In this document: one piece after another, positions 17,761 through 27,124 of the stretch
Layout of the letters: each line of letters begins with the position of its first letter
Position numbering within the stretch: the stretch's first letter is position 1
NCBI RefSeq assembly: GCF_010093065.1
Contig: NZ_CP048113.1
Span: 2,976,001-3,040,000 of the forward strand
Source: Chitinophaga agri
GTDB lineage: Bacteria; Bacteroidota; Bacteroidia; Chitinophagales; Chitinophagaceae
Direction of reading: 5' to 3'
Length of the DNA: 64,000 nt
Program-made: the position numbers and the translations under genes
Notes under the pieces: generated by a model
Told to the model about the DNA's origin: nothing
Database searches by the model: none
Seen by the model: the letters and a program-made list of their open reading frames with translations, nothing else

Positions 17761-18420
17761 TCACAAACGGTAGCCCAGCTTAAATCCGAATGCGAAGCTT
17801 GGACTATATCCATCTTCATCGATAGAAAGACGCAGGAAACGGTCAGTATCACGGTAAGAATCATAAGGATCTCCCGGTGTCGTACGCCGATGTCTGAATC
17901 CACAACCTGCATACAGCTCTATCAGTATACGACGGTCCGGACCGACATATCGCTGTACCCCCATATTGGCAGACAGTGCACTTACTGCTTTCTTCTGCCT
18001 TACTGTATACATGTTGGTATTAGTGCCGTCGAAACTGTAAAACTGTTCATTGTAACGGATCTCTTTATAGAGCCCCATCAAACTGACATAAAAACTCCTG
18101 TGTTCCTTTTGCCAGAAGGAAGGAAAGAATTTAATCTCAGGACGTACACGAAAGCCTCTTCTGTCACGACTGTCTTCGTAGGTGTCAGGCAATACATAGA
18201 GCAGCGCTGTCGCATCAAGCCCAACGGCCACCGTTTCAGAGAAACGGTACTCCAGGCCCAGAGAAGGGCCTCCCTCCGGCTCTGTCAATGAACTAAGCGT
18301 CGTATTAAGAAAGACGCCTTTCTGTGAGGGGAGCACTTTCTTTTGTGTCTCCTTTTCCTCCTGCGCCGTAGCAATGCTACCAACAAACAGCAGACAACAT
18401 GCGAGTAATAAATGTTTCAT
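17761..18420 (-). CDS. Exported barrel-like protein, paralogue of the upstream gene
   Basis: 219 residues from the ATG at 18418-18420; an in-frame extension to 18501 would bury the signal peptide (MKHLLLACCLLF...ATAQ). The mature part contains EYRFSETVAVG, FRVRPEIKFF and a final GYRL, resembling DUF3575-type outer-membrane proteins of Bacteroidota. It resembles the preceding gene product in layout: EYRF, RPE followed by alternating aromatics, YKE/YKK, GP-RI-E, terminal GYR. Third gene of a three-gene operon. Specific role unknown. Confidence 0.75.
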   Translation of the reverse strand: MKHLLLACCLLFVGSIATAQEEKETQKKVLPSQKGVFLNTTLSSLTEPEGGPSLGLEYRFSETVAVGLDATALLYVLPDTYEDSRDRRGFRVRPEIKFFPSFWQKEHRSFYVSLMGLYKEIRYNEQFYSFDGTNTNMYTVRQKKAVSALSANMGVQRYVGPDRRILIELYAGCGFRHRRTTPGDPYDSYRDTDRFLRLSIDEDGYSPSFAFGFKLGYRL

Positions 18421-18452
18421 AAAAGCTGTATTATTTTTTGGGGATGATTGTA

Positions 18453-19202
18453 CTAGAAACGGTAACCTATTTTGATGGCCATTGGAACAGCAGCCGTCCA
18501 TGCGTAACGCTGATTCTTTGCTTCATCAAAGCTATAATCCTTATCCTCCAGATAGCTTGTCGCAGGTGGCTGATGCGTATAAGCGTAATCCTTGTATTTA
18601 ACTCCCAATCCTATAAACCCTTCAAGCAGGATACGGTGCGCAGGACCGATCAGGAACTGTGCGCCAAACTTACTGGCAGTACTATACACCTGCTTGGTCT
18701 TCTCATAAGGAGTGATCTGCTCATAGTCATAGTGTCCCCATTGATCAAGACCGATCTGCTGGATACGCTCCTCGAGGAAGTTGACTTTCTTGTAGGAGAT
18801 CTCCTGAGCAAAGAACATCCTATACCGGCTACGCTTGCCAGTCAGATAATACCTTACCTCAGGACGGATGGCATATCCTTTCGCTTTAGGGGTATACCTT
18901 CCCCTGATATCAAATGCGTTCTTCGAATCGATGAAAATCCAGGTAGCCTCTGTCAGCACGCTCCAATGATTGTTAAAACGGTATTCTCCAGCGAGAGAGA
19001 TCCCACCATCCGGTGCTACAAGCGACACAAGGTTTGTACTGATCCTCCAGCCCTGCAGTACGCTATCGGGGATACCGCTGTGGGAATACGACGTCAGATA
19101 AGTGGTGATACCCGGTTCACCTGGCTTTCCGGCTGGTCTTCTCTGCGCTGACGCAGCTATTGTCAATAGGCAACAAAGAGATGTTATGTACAGATATTTC
19201 AT
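18453..19202 (-). CDS. Exported barrel-like protein of unknown function
   Basis: 249 residues with a signal peptide (MKYLYITSLCCLL...ASAQ). The mature region has beta-barrel character and shares its order of motifs with the next gene (EYRFNNHW, IRPEVRYYL, ISYKKVNF, GPAHRILLEGFIGLGVKY, GYRF). Probably an outer-membrane protein. The start codon shares one base with the stop of the LVIVD lipoprotein gene (TAATG), so translation is coupled; the paralogue follows after 32 bases. Confidence 0.75.
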   Translation of the reverse strand: MKYLYITSLCCLLTIAASAQRRPAGKPGEPGITTYLTSYSHSGIPDSVLQGWRISTNLVSLVAPDGGISLAGEYRFNNHWSVLTEATWIFIDSKNAFDIRGRYTPKAKGYAIRPEVRYYLTGKRSRYRMFFAQEISYKKVNFLEERIQQIGLDQWGHYDYEQITPYEKTKQVYSTASKFGAQFLIGPAHRILLEGFIGLGVKYKDYAYTHQPPATSYLEDKDYSFDEAKNQRYAWTAAVPMAIKIGYRF

Positions 19203-20413
19203 TAATAGGCCAGTTTGGAAATGAGTGTAATAGATGCAGGAGATGATATATCATAACACGCTATCCATGTTGCACTGCGTGCGAATAAAAGCGTGCCTTC
19301 AATGATCATATCTGTATAAATATCTCCCTGCTTTTCCGCAAAACGGGTAATGACCGGCGGCGCTGAAACATCCACTATGCTGATACCCTTAGTGGTACCT
19401 GCATACAGATAATTGCCACCGCGGATAACTGCATAAGTGGTATCAAATTGTAAGGAACCTGCCAGTGTTAAGGTGTTATAGTCGGCCGATAGTTCATAGA
19501 CGTTCACTTCCGGCTCCTTTGATGGACTGCACATCATAAAGTTGTAGTTACCCACCGAATAAACATATTTGCCGGCCGGTACCAGTATCTCACAGGCATA
19601 TGGCGGCGTTAAACCTGTCTTGTAGTTGATTATGGCAGGATTGGAAAGGTCATATAATGAGATGCGGCTTCTTTCTTTCCTAACCGTAGCCAGTAACTCA
19701 TTGAACATATAGATACTGTCAATGCGATCAGTTCCTGTCAGTTGCTGCTTTAACACCGGCGCCGTCGGTTGCGCAATGGAATAAGACATCAGATTTCCCT
19801 TATCACTGACGTAGAGATATTCACCTTCCACTACTATACCGGCACTTAGTTTCAACTGTGAGGGATCAGTATCCTTATGTCCTCTATCCGCACGACATTG
19901 CGGGTTGTTCACTATTCCTTTCTGCCATCCGATCACGGCTCCTTTCGAATGGTCCACACATTCAAAGTAAGCACCCTCAAAAGGCGGAAAATCTTTCTGT
20001 GTCCACATACCAGGTACTCGTCCCACATGCGAAAGAGAGGGCAGCTCTTTTAAAGGTATGACGACCAGGTCATTGTAATTATCTGCGTAGAGATAGTCTC
20101 CTTTCACAGTAGCTGTCCGAAAACCAGGAATACGGAGAAAGGCCGTTCTTACAGGATGCGCGGGATCCTGGTAAGAGATCAGGTGTAATCCGGAGTCAGA
20201 TTCTGCCTGCAATACCAGCTTGCCGTATGTATACAGCTTACCGGGATGGACGCTGGACCTGGCAGGTTGATAGCTGATCTGCTTGAAAGTCGGATTATTA
20301 TCATAAACAGGTAGATAGCCTTCAACAGCTCCACGCATCCAGGGATCCTGGTCACATCCCCCCAATAGGAAACAGGTCGCTAACAGTACATAGGTAAATA
20401 ATAGGCGGGTCAT
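19202..20413 (-). CDS. LVIVD-repeat lipoprotein
   Basis: 403 residues. Lipoprotein signal with lipobox LLGGC (Cys about 19), followed by DQDPW. The rest is built of beta-propeller-like LVIVD repeats: GDYLYADNYNDLVVIPL, GEYLYVSDKGNLMSYSI, NELLATVRKERSRISLYDL, GNYLYAGTTKGISIVDV. Such propellers are surface or periplasmic proteins of unknown function, frequent in Bacteroidota. First gene of an operon with two barrel-like proteins. Confidence 0.85.
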   Translation of the reverse strand: MTRLLFTYVLLATCFLLGGCDQDPWMRGAVEGYLPVYDNNPTFKQISYQPARSSVHPGKLYTYGKLVLQAESDSGLHLISYQDPAHPVRTAFLRIPGFRTATVKGDYLYADNYNDLVVIPLKELPSLSHVGRVPGMWTQKDFPPFEGAYFECVDHSKGAVIGWQKGIVNNPQCRADRGHKDTDPSQLKLSAGIVVEGEYLYVSDKGNLMSYSIAQPTAPVLKQQLTGTDRIDSIYMFNELLATVRKERSRISLYDLSNPAIINYKTGLTPPYACEILVPAGKYVYSVGNYNFMMCSPSKEPEVNVYELSADYNTLTLAGSLQFDTTYAVIRGGNYLYAGTTKGISIVDVSAPPVITRFAEKQGDIYTDMIIEGTLLFARSATWIACYDISSPASITLISKLAY

Positions 20414-20440
20414 TAAATAGGCATTTTACAATTAAGCGGA

Positions 20441-20448
20441 CAAAGGTA
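20441..20448 (-). promoter_or_regulatory. Candidate -7 element for the LVIVD operon
   Basis: Minus-strand TACCTTTG, exact match to TAnnTTTG, 27 bases upstream of the ATG. No -33 TTTG at 19 bases. Confidence 0.45.
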
Positions 20449-20636
20449 GCGGGAAGTTACAAACGAGGGGTTAAAAAATCGTTAAGGCATACCTTCCATC
20501 CGCCATAGGCGAGCACGATCGTACCCTATCATATGGCTGCTGCTATCACATGAAACCGGCAACAGTACTGCATCAGAGACACAAACCCCGCCAAACGGTG
20601 AATTTTAGTTAAATTCGCGTTCTGAAAATATAGCCA

Positions 20637-22616
20637 TTGATTTCACAGAATACCATACAGCAGATACTTAGCCGGATTGACATTGTGGAGATAGTGGGCA
20701 ATTTCGTGAAATTGAAAAAGCGGGGCGCCAACTACCTTGGTCTCTGCCCTTTCCATAATGAAAAATCCCCTTCCTTTACGGTCACTCCCAGCAAGGAGAT
20801 CTTCAAATGTTTCGGATGTGGCCAGAGCGGTAACGCCATCAAGTTCCTCATGGAGCATGAAAAGTATTCCTATGTCGAAGCCCTGCGGTGGCTGGCACAG
20901 AAATACGATGTACCCATTGAGGAGACAGAGGTAAGTCCGGAGGTCCGTCAGCAGCAGATGATGGCTGACAGCCTTTACATCATCAACAACTTTGCACGCG
21001 AATACTTTTCCAATACCCTCTTCAATACTGAAGAAGGCCAGAACGTTGGCCTGAGTTACTTTGAAGAACGTGGATTTACACAGGAGACCATCCGGAAGTT
21101 CCAGCTGGGTTACAGCCTGAACACCTGGGATGCATTCACCAAGGCAGCGTTAGCCAAGGGATACAACCTGGACTATCTGCAAAAAACGGGTCTTGTCACT
21201 ATCAGGAATGAACAGCCCGGTGATAATTACCGCGGCCGTGTGATCTTTCCTATCCACAACCAGAGCGGCAAGGTACTGGGATTTGGTGCACGTATCCTTG
21301 TTAAAAACGATCGTGCGCCCAAATATGTCAATTCCCCGGAGAACGAGATATACGTCAAAAACAGGGTACTGTATGGCACCTACTTTGCCCGCCACGCCAT
21401 AGACAAGCTGAATGAATGCCTGCTGGTAGAGGGGTACACCGACGTGATATCCCTGCATCAGGCCGGGATTGAAAACGTAGTTGCCTCCAGCGGTACGTCT
21501 CTGACGCAGCACCAGCTGCGACTGGTGAAGAAGTACACCAACAACCTGACCATCCTCTTTGACGGGGATAATGCCGGCGTAAAAGCAGCGTTGAGAGGTC
21601 TGGACATGGCGATTGAGGAAGGATTGAACGTAAAGCTGGTTTTAATCCCCGATAAGGAGGACCCGGACAGTTATGTACAGAAGATAGGCGCAGATGCTTT
21701 CAGAGAGTTTATAGCTGCTAATAAACAGGATTTCGTACTGTTTAAGCTGCGGCTCCTGGAGCAGGAAGCAGGTAATGACAGTACCCGTAAATCACAGCTT
21801 GTAAATGAGATCGCTGAAACGATCTCCAAGATTGACAAAACGGAAGACTTCACCCGTCAACAGGATTATATCCGTCAGTGCAGTCAGCTACTGAAGATCG
21901 ATGAGCAGGGCCTGATCAACCTGGTCAATAAGTTCATACGTGAACGTTTCCAGAAAAAAGAACAGCAGTTCAACCGTGAGCATACCAGCAACACACCTGC
22001 TGTAGACGATGATCTTTCACCGGAAGCAATTGCCGCCATGGAGGCCATGGAAAATGGTGGAGAACCTGCGGTCAACTTCTTTAATCCGGATGAAAAACAG
22101 GAACGGGAACTGGTGAAGATACTCCTCCGCTTCGGAGATAAACCTTTCAGTGAGGAAGAGCAGAGCACTGTTGCGGATTACATCTTCCACCTCCCCTATG
22201 ACTTCGAATCACTGGCAGATAATGAGCTGGTTAAGCGGATATTAAGGGAATATAAACTGCTATATGACCAGGATAGCCTGCCAGATAAAAAATGGTTCCT
22301 GTACCATAATGACCAGGAAATAGCCACACTGGTAGTAGGGATCATGGAGGATAAGGAAGCAGAGCTCAGCGCCGCCTGGAAGGATAAATTTGAGATCGAT
22401 ACCGTCTATGGCGACAATGCATATCTCAAAGACACCATCTCTACCACAAACTATCTGATGCTTAGAAAGATCCGTAAGATGATCATAGAGAATCAGCAGG
22501 AACTGGAAAAATCGACGGTGTTTGAAGAGCAGCTCAAATGTATGGAGATGCATAAACACCTGAAAGTGCTGGAGAATGAGCTGACACAGGGATTGGGAAC
22601 CGTAATATTCCGGTAA
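20637..22616 (+). CDS. dnaG: DNA primase
   Basis: 659 residues. Makes RNA primers at the replication fork. Start is TTG at 20637 (reads M-I-S-Q), which matches the N-terminus expected of the family; no in-frame ATG lies close by. CHC2 zinc finger: C37, H40, C58, C61 (CPFH...CFGCG). TOPRIM domain: VEGYTDVISLHQ with the catalytic Glu, and the DGDNAG acidic motif. The C-terminal half (about 440-659) is the helicase-interacting region and is poorly conserved. Alone on its strand between divergent and convergent neighbours. Confidence 0.96.
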   Translation: MISQNTIQQILSRIDIVEIVGNFVKLKKRGANYLGLCPFHNEKSPSFTVTPSKEIFKCFGCGQSGNAIKFLMEHEKYSYVEALRWLAQKYDVPIEETEVSPEVRQQQMMADSLYIINNFAREYFSNTLFNTEEGQNVGLSYFEERGFTQETIRKFQLGYSLNTWDAFTKAALAKGYNLDYLQKTGLVTIRNEQPGDNYRGRVIFPIHNQSGKVLGFGARILVKNDRAPKYVNSPENEIYVKNRVLYGTYFARHAIDKLNECLLVEGYTDVISLHQAGIENVVASSGTSLTQHQLRLVKKYTNNLTILFDGDNAGVKAALRGLDMAIEEGLNVKLVLIPDKEDPDSYVQKIGADAFREFIAANKQDFVLFKLRLLEQEAGNDSTRKSQLVNEIAETISKIDKTEDFTRQQDYIRQCSQLLKIDEQGLINLVNKFIRERFQKKEQQFNREHTSNTPAVDDDLSPEAIAAMEAMENGGEPAVNFFNPDEKQERELVKILLRFGDKPFSEEEQSTVADYIFHLPYDFESLADNELVKRILREYKLLYDQDSLPDKKWFLYHNDQEIATLVVGIMEDKEAELSAAWKDKFEIDTVYGDNAYLKDTISTTNYLMLRKIRKMIIENQQELEKSTVFEEQLKCMEMHKHLKVLENELTQGLGTVIFR

Positions 22617-22623
22617 TGATCAT

Positions 22624-22680
22624 TTGGTATAAAGACAAAGGCCTGACTGCATAACAGTCAGGCCTTTGTCTTTATACCAA
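22624..22680. terminator. Bidirectional hairpin terminator, 26-bp perfect arms
   Basis: Arms 22624-22649 and 22655-22680 are perfect reverse complements around CATAA. It lies between convergent dnaG and the PKD protein gene and nearly fills the gap. Confidence 0.85.
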
Positions 22681-22683
22681 CGG

Positions 22684-25209
22684 TTATTGCAGGAGCAATG
22701 ACCGTGTCTGTTTCACACCATTGCCTGTCAGCTCTATTATATAGTAACCTTTGGGCAGATGAGAGAGTTCAAGCAATTGCTGCTGCGCAGCGGTAGATCG
22801 TGTATAGACGACACCACCCTGTAGGTTATACACCCTGATCAGCATTGCCTGCTGCAATGGTTTATCAAACTGTATATATACCTTACCTGTGGATGGATTC
22901 GGATAGGTCTTTATGCTGACATCACCATCTTTCCTGTTTAAGTGATCTAGTGATGCGACTGTCGGTGGCCGTACAGCACTGCTGTCAGCATAACCGTAGC
23001 TGACAGGATCAGACCAGTCATCGCAACCTTCATCACTGCGTACATACACCACATAGGTACCCGGCGTGGCATAGTATAGATACGGCGCATTACCCGCCAG
23101 CACTTCTACACCATCACGATACCATCTGTAGAAGTAACCTGTCCACCACTGTGTCTGCGGATAAGCCACCAGGGTATCATTACCAGGTACGGGTGTACCG
23201 TGTATTTCAAGAGATGCATTTACGTGCGATGTGATCATGATATACATTGTCTCTTCAGCGCGTAGATGACCTTCATCATCAAACAACCTGGCTGTGTAGT
23301 AACCGGATGTACGTGCAATGAATGCATTTCCGCCCTGACCATTCTGCCAGGCGATGTAATAGTGCTTATCTGCCGGTACACGCACGTTGGCAAAGACCCA
23401 TATAGAATCTACACACGTTACCTGTCCATACGTTTCGAGCTGAATATCCCATGCGGTATCAATTGGTACGTTGTAGTAATAAGGAGACGACAAAGAAGAG
23501 CAACCGTTCACACCAGTCACCCGCAGGCGGTAAATACCTGGTTCGGGCATGGATAAAGCACTGGCATTGGAATATACAGTATCATTCCTGTACCAGGTAT
23601 AACTATACCTGGCCGGTAATGTATCATTCAATGGCCATGCATACAATGTATCCTGACTATACGTTCTGATCTCAGCAGTGAATGGCCTGTTAATGGTCAC
23701 CTGGATCGTATCCATAACTCTGATGGCAAAACAACTGTCTTCCGCACCAGCTATATAATAACCAGACTCAGTCACCGCAATGGTCTGGGATGTCTGCCCG
23801 CTGCTCCAGTAATAATAGCTCGCCTGCGGAGAGCTGTTCAGCGTCAGGAATACGGTATCACCACAGGCATTAGGCTGTGCAGTGATATGGGCAGTCCATG
23901 GTGCTACATAAGGGATCACAAACTGTTTTGATACGGATGCAGTTCTTCCGCTGGCAGTGATCACGGAAAAGGAAACATCATAGGTGCCCGGCTGATCAAA
24001 GTGCTGATAGGTGTCCTTTGTAGTACCTCCACTGTAATTATCAAAGTCCCACAAATAGCTTACTACGGCATCTCCAGGTGCTACTTTGACAATACCATTG
24101 AAGCCGATACTGCGTGGATCACAGGCAGATATCCGGTAAGTATAATCCACCTGCAATGCAGTTGTGTCCACATTATAGTGTAGTGTGTCAGAGATGTCAT
24201 TACAGCCGGCATCATTTTGTACGAATACTTTATAGACACCTGGCTGCGGATCGTACAACTGAGGCGAGTTCGTATTCAGGATCAGTATATTGTCCCTGTA
24301 CCATCTGTAATTATAACCGTACCACCATTCTGTGCTCGGAGAAGCGATGAGTGTATCACTACCAGGTACGGCGCCCGGATGTAGTTCCAGTGTGGCCCTG
24401 AATGGCTTGTTAAACGTTACGGTAGCAGTATCAACTGCGTGGATATTTCCCTGTAGGTCTCTCAGCACAGCAGTGTACACGCCTTCTGTAGTAACCCTGA
24501 TATAAGGGGTAAGTTCACCGGTACTCCACACTAAAGCATAGGAACTATCGGGCGTCGTAATATTTGCAAAGAGTTTAAATACATCGCCGCACGGAGATTC
24601 CGGCTCCACAGAGATGTTGATCTTCCAGGAAGTATCAACAGGTGTCACCACGACAAGTGTCTGCGCCGTCATAGTACGACCACATGCGGTGTACCTGAGG
24701 GTGATCCTGCCTGTATCAGTCACCGTCACTTTACGCGCGGTACTGATCAGTCTATTGCCCCGATACCATTTGTAGGTACCCAGGCTGTCAAATGACAAGG
24801 GTGCAGCCAGATTACGGAGTGTGACAGCACCATGGGCAGGCAATGTGACTGTAGCTGGTAGTTGTGCCATAGCTCCTATTCTGACGAGGTTATCGCCGGA
24901 CAGGGAGTCGGCGCCAATACGTCCGTGTTTGTCGCGCACTACCAGTCTTACAGGAAATACACCATGACGGGTATACCGGTGTGCGACCTTCGGTCCGGAA
25001 GTGGAATCAACTGTACCGTCTCCGAAATACCATTTCCAGGAAACAATGCCGGATTTACCGGGATGGGATGTCATGTCTTTAAAGTTGATCGTCACCGGCG
25101 CATTACACGACTGACGTCTGGAAAGATCGAAGTGTACCTTAGGGCCGGGTTGTGCGTATAGGAAATGGCACAGGTACACCAAAACAAACAACAATAGTGT
25201 CTTTTTCAT
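22684..25209 (-). CDS. Large secreted PKD-domain protein with T9SS sorting domain
   Basis: 841 residues. Signal peptide (1-19, ending LYAQ). Two PKD domains are clear: one near residues 22-110 (WKWYFGDGTVDSTSG) and one near 345-430 (YLWDFDNYSGG). Two long modules are internal duplicates: about 195-345 and about 590-745 share a SxxCxDxxxxFANxxxP start, a TSGYYTA/TEGVYTA strand, a WW-GY-YRWYRD segment and a CND/CDDxSD end. The C-terminal domain (about 765-841) has the type-A sorting pattern (KTYPNPSTGKVYI...GYYIIELT). Secreted through T9SS, cell surface or external; likely adhesin-like. Substrate unknown. Confidence 0.9.
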   Translation of the reverse strand: MKKTLLLFVLVYLCHFLYAQPGPKVHFDLSRRQSCNAPVTINFKDMTSHPGKSGIVSWKWYFGDGTVDSTSGPKVAHRYTRHGVFPVRLVVRDKHGRIGADSLSGDNLVRIGAMAQLPATVTLPAHGAVTLRNLAAPLSFDSLGTYKWYRGNRLISTARKVTVTDTGRITLRYTACGRTMTAQTLVVVTPVDTSWKINISVEPESPCGDVFKLFANITTPDSSYALVWSTGELTPYIRVTTEGVYTAVLRDLQGNIHAVDTATVTFNKPFRATLELHPGAVPGSDTLIASPSTEWWYGYNYRWYRDNILILNTNSPQLYDPQPGVYKVFVQNDAGCNDISDTLHYNVDTTALQVDYTYRISACDPRSIGFNGIVKVAPGDAVVSYLWDFDNYSGGTTKDTYQHFDQPGTYDVSFSVITASGRTASVSKQFVIPYVAPWTAHITAQPNACGDTVFLTLNSSPQASYYYWSSGQTSQTIAVTESGYYIAGAEDSCFAIRVMDTIQVTINRPFTAEIRTYSQDTLYAWPLNDTLPARYSYTWYRNDTVYSNASALSMPEPGIYRLRVTGVNGCSSLSSPYYYNVPIDTAWDIQLETYGQVTCVDSIWVFANVRVPADKHYYIAWQNGQGGNAFIARTSGYYTARLFDDEGHLRAEETMYIMITSHVNASLEIHGTPVPGNDTLVAYPQTQWWTGYFYRWYRDGVEVLAGNAPYLYYATPGTYVVYVRSDEGCDDWSDPVSYGYADSSAVRPPTVASLDHLNRKDGDVSIKTYPNPSTGKVYIQFDKPLQQAMLIRVYNLQGGVVYTRSTAAQQQLLELSHLPKGYYIIELTGNGVKQTRSLLLQ

Positions 25210-25237
25210 AAATAATAGGGGGGTAACGTGAGTTAAA

Positions 25238-25268
25238 CAAAATTAGGTTCACACAAATATATGTGAAA
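25238..25268 (-). promoter_or_regulatory. Candidate promoter of the PKD protein gene
   Basis: Minus-strand -7 TAATTTTG (25238-25245) with TTTC at the -33 position 19 bases upstream (25265-25268). One mismatch in the -33 element. Confidence 0.6.
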
Positions 25269-25277
25269 GCGGACATA

Positions 25278-25312
25278 AAAAATAAATCCTGAAGGTTTCC
25301 CTTCAGGATTTA
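25278..25312 (-). terminator. Terminator of the thyA-folA unit
   Basis: A 13-bp perfect stem (25283-25295 with 25300-25312) and a four-base loop. In the leftward direction the outer arm runs into ATTTATTTTTTATG. Confidence 0.85.
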
Positions 25313-25359
25313 CTCACTGGATAATTATTCACAAAGTATATATTCAATATTATGTATAC

Positions 25360-25854
25360 TTAGCGTTCTCTCTCCCACACCTGGAAAGTCATGGCATGTG
25401 CATGTTTTTCATCCTTTTCATGCCTTTCATTCTTCACCAGTTTCCATCCACGCGGGTCGAAGTCAGGGAAATAGGTGTCTCCTTCCACCACAGCGTGTAC
25501 ACGGGTCAGGTATAATCTGTCTACTATTGACAAAGCCATTTTAAAGATCTCTCCGCCACCAGTGATAAAGATCTCTTCAGTGCCGAAGGTCTTTGCCTTT
25601 TCAATACCTGCTTCCAGGGAAGGCACGATGTACAGTCCCTGCGCAGCATAGTCTTTCTGGCGGGTGATCATGATATTAGGTCTTCCTGGTAATACCTTTC
25701 CCAGTTCTTCAAAAGACTTTCTGCCCATGACAATAGGTTTGCCCATGGTAGTGTCCTTGAAGTATTTCATGTCAACTGGTAAATGCCAGGGAAGATGATT
25801 ATTTACCCCGATTACATTGTTTTCGGAGGCGGCAACGATTATAGAAAGTGTCAA
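25360..25854 (-). CDS. folA: Dihydrofolate reductase
   Basis: 164 residues. NADPH-dependent reduction of dihydrofolate to tetrahydrofolate. Start taken as TTG at 25852-25854 because the next residues (TLSIIVAASENNVIG) are the expected N-terminus and no in-frame ATG exists before the conserved core. Motifs: GVNNHLPWHLPVDMKYF with the active-site acidic residue, GRKSFEELGKVLPGRPN, and ITGGGEIF for NADPH. It follows thyA after 44 bases, so the enzyme that makes dihydrofolate and the one that recycles it are coupled. Confidence 0.95.
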   Translation of the reverse strand: MTLSIIVAASENNVIGVNNHLPWHLPVDMKYFKDTTMGKPIVMGRKSFEELGKVLPGRPNIMITRQKDYAAQGLYIVPSLEAGIEKAKTFGTEEIFITGGGEIFKMALSIVDRLYLTRVHAVVEGDTYFPDFDPRGWKLVKNERHEKDEKHAHAMTFQVWERER

Positions 25855-25898
25855 GCAGCAAAATTTAATGTTGAAAGTTAGGTGATCTATCTGTTCCC

Positions 25899-26693
25899 TT
25901 ATATCGCTACAGGAGCTTTGATATGCGGGTGATGCTGATAGTTCAGCAGTTCGAAGTCTTCAAATTTGAAGCTGAATATATCTTTTACTGCCGGATTGAT
26001 CTTCATCGTTGGCAATTCATACGGCTGACGGCTTAGCTGCAGCTTTGCCTGTTCCATATGATTACTATACAGGTGTACATCTCCGAAAGTATGTACAAAA
26101 TCACCAGGTTCAAGATCGCAAACCTGTGCCATCATCATAGTCAGCAGGGCGTAGGAGGCAATATTGAAAGGTACGCCCAGGAATACATCTGCACTACGCT
26201 GATACAGCTGGCAGCTCAGGCGACCATCGGCTACATAGAACTGAAACAGGCAATGACAGGGGCTTAATGCCATATCTGGCAGGTCGCCTACATTCCATGC
26301 ATTGACGATGATCCTGCGGGAATCGGGGTTGTTTTTAATGGTCTTCACTGCATCAGTGATCTGGTCTATCACTCTGCCGTCTTTCGTTTCCCAGCTACGC
26401 CATTGTTTACCATAAACGGGCCCCAGGTCCCCATTTTCATCCGCCCATTCATCCCAGATGCTCACCCCGTGATCTTTCAGGTATTTAATGTTGGTATCAC
26501 CATTCAGGAACCACAGTAGTTCATAGATAATGGACTTCAGGTGTACCTTTTTGGTCGTGATCATAGGGAAACCTTCCTGTAAGTTGAATCTGAGCTGAGC
26601 GCCAAAGCAGCTGGTTGTACCTGTACCGGTACGGTCCGTCTTCACACTGCCTTGATCTATAATATGTTGGAGTAGTTTAAGGTATTGTTCCAT
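25899..26693 (-). CDS. thyA: Thymidylate synthase
   Basis: 264 residues, standard length. Methylates dUMP to dTMP using methylene-tetrahydrofolate. Motifs: [14 protein letters not shown] near the N-terminus, the catalytic loop [12 protein letters not shown] with the nucleophilic Cys, RRIIVNAWN, and [20 protein letters not shown] for dUMP binding. Upstream partner of folA. Confidence 0.97.
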   Translation of the reverse strand: MEQYLKLLQHIIDQGSVKTDRTGTGTTSCFGAQLRFNLQEGFPMITTKKVHLKSIIYELLWFLNGDTNIKYLKDHGVSIWDEWADENGDLGPVYGKQWRSWETKDGRVIDQITDAVKTIKNNPDSRRIIVNAWNVGDLPDMALSPCHCLFQFYVADGRLSCQLYQRSADVFLGVPFNIASYALLTMMMAQVCDLEPGDFVHTFGDVHLYSNHMEQAKLQLSRQPYELPTMKINPAVKDIFSFKFEDFELLNYQHHPHIKAPVAI

Positions 26694-26738
26694 GCAGCAA
26701 AGTAACGAAATTTTACCTAAGCATGTAAGGGTTACCTT

Positions 26739-26927
26739 TTACGGACAAATCTGGTAGCACAACCTTCGATACATTGGAGATACCACATTTCCAGACAAAT
26801 AGGATACCGCTACCCAGCTACCCAACAGGTCACCCGGCACATCTCCCACCGGCAGGTTGTTGTCTTTCTTACAGGCAATAACAGTCAATGCCATGGCTGT
26901 CGCCATCACCAGTACTTGAGTTTTCAT
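26739..26927 (-). pseudogene. Truncated lipoprotein, possible lipocalin-like remnant
   Basis: 62 residues. A complete lipoprotein signal (MKTQVLVMATAM...VIAC, lipobox VIAC) followed by KKDNN. Then comes DVPGDLLGSWVAVSYLSGN, which resembles the first strand of lipocalin-like lipoproteins (LLGTW...SY). The frame ends shortly after with SPMYRRLCYQICP, far short of the approximately 130-150 residues of that family. It could be a decayed gene or a real short lipoprotein. It lies 46 bases upstream of thyA. Confidence 0.5.
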
Positions 26928-27045
26928 GCTATTTATGTTTAAGTTCTAAAAAACGTGGACCGTTCTTTCGGTTAGTGTTTTTAAGGTATCCGGAAATGCG
27001 CAGCGCTTGTTCCCAGCGTCCGGACTTCACGATCAGTACAAAATA

Positions 27046-27091
27046 AAACAGCGTTTCATAACAGCTGTATATACTGTTATGAAACGCTGTT
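27046..27091 (-). terminator. Terminator of the proline dehydrogenase gene
   Basis: An 18-bp stem (27047-27064 with 27074-27091) and a nine-base loop. The leftward tail reads TTTATTTTG. It is 33 bases past the stop. Confidence 0.85.
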
Positions 27092-27124
27092 CATATTGAA
27101 AAGTTACAACGTCTTAGAAAAAGC

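Noticed and set aside
17734..18291. Open frame antisense to the barrel-like protein gene
   Set aside because: The minus-strand gene has a signal peptide, family-like strands and a paralogue; the plus-strand frame has nothing.
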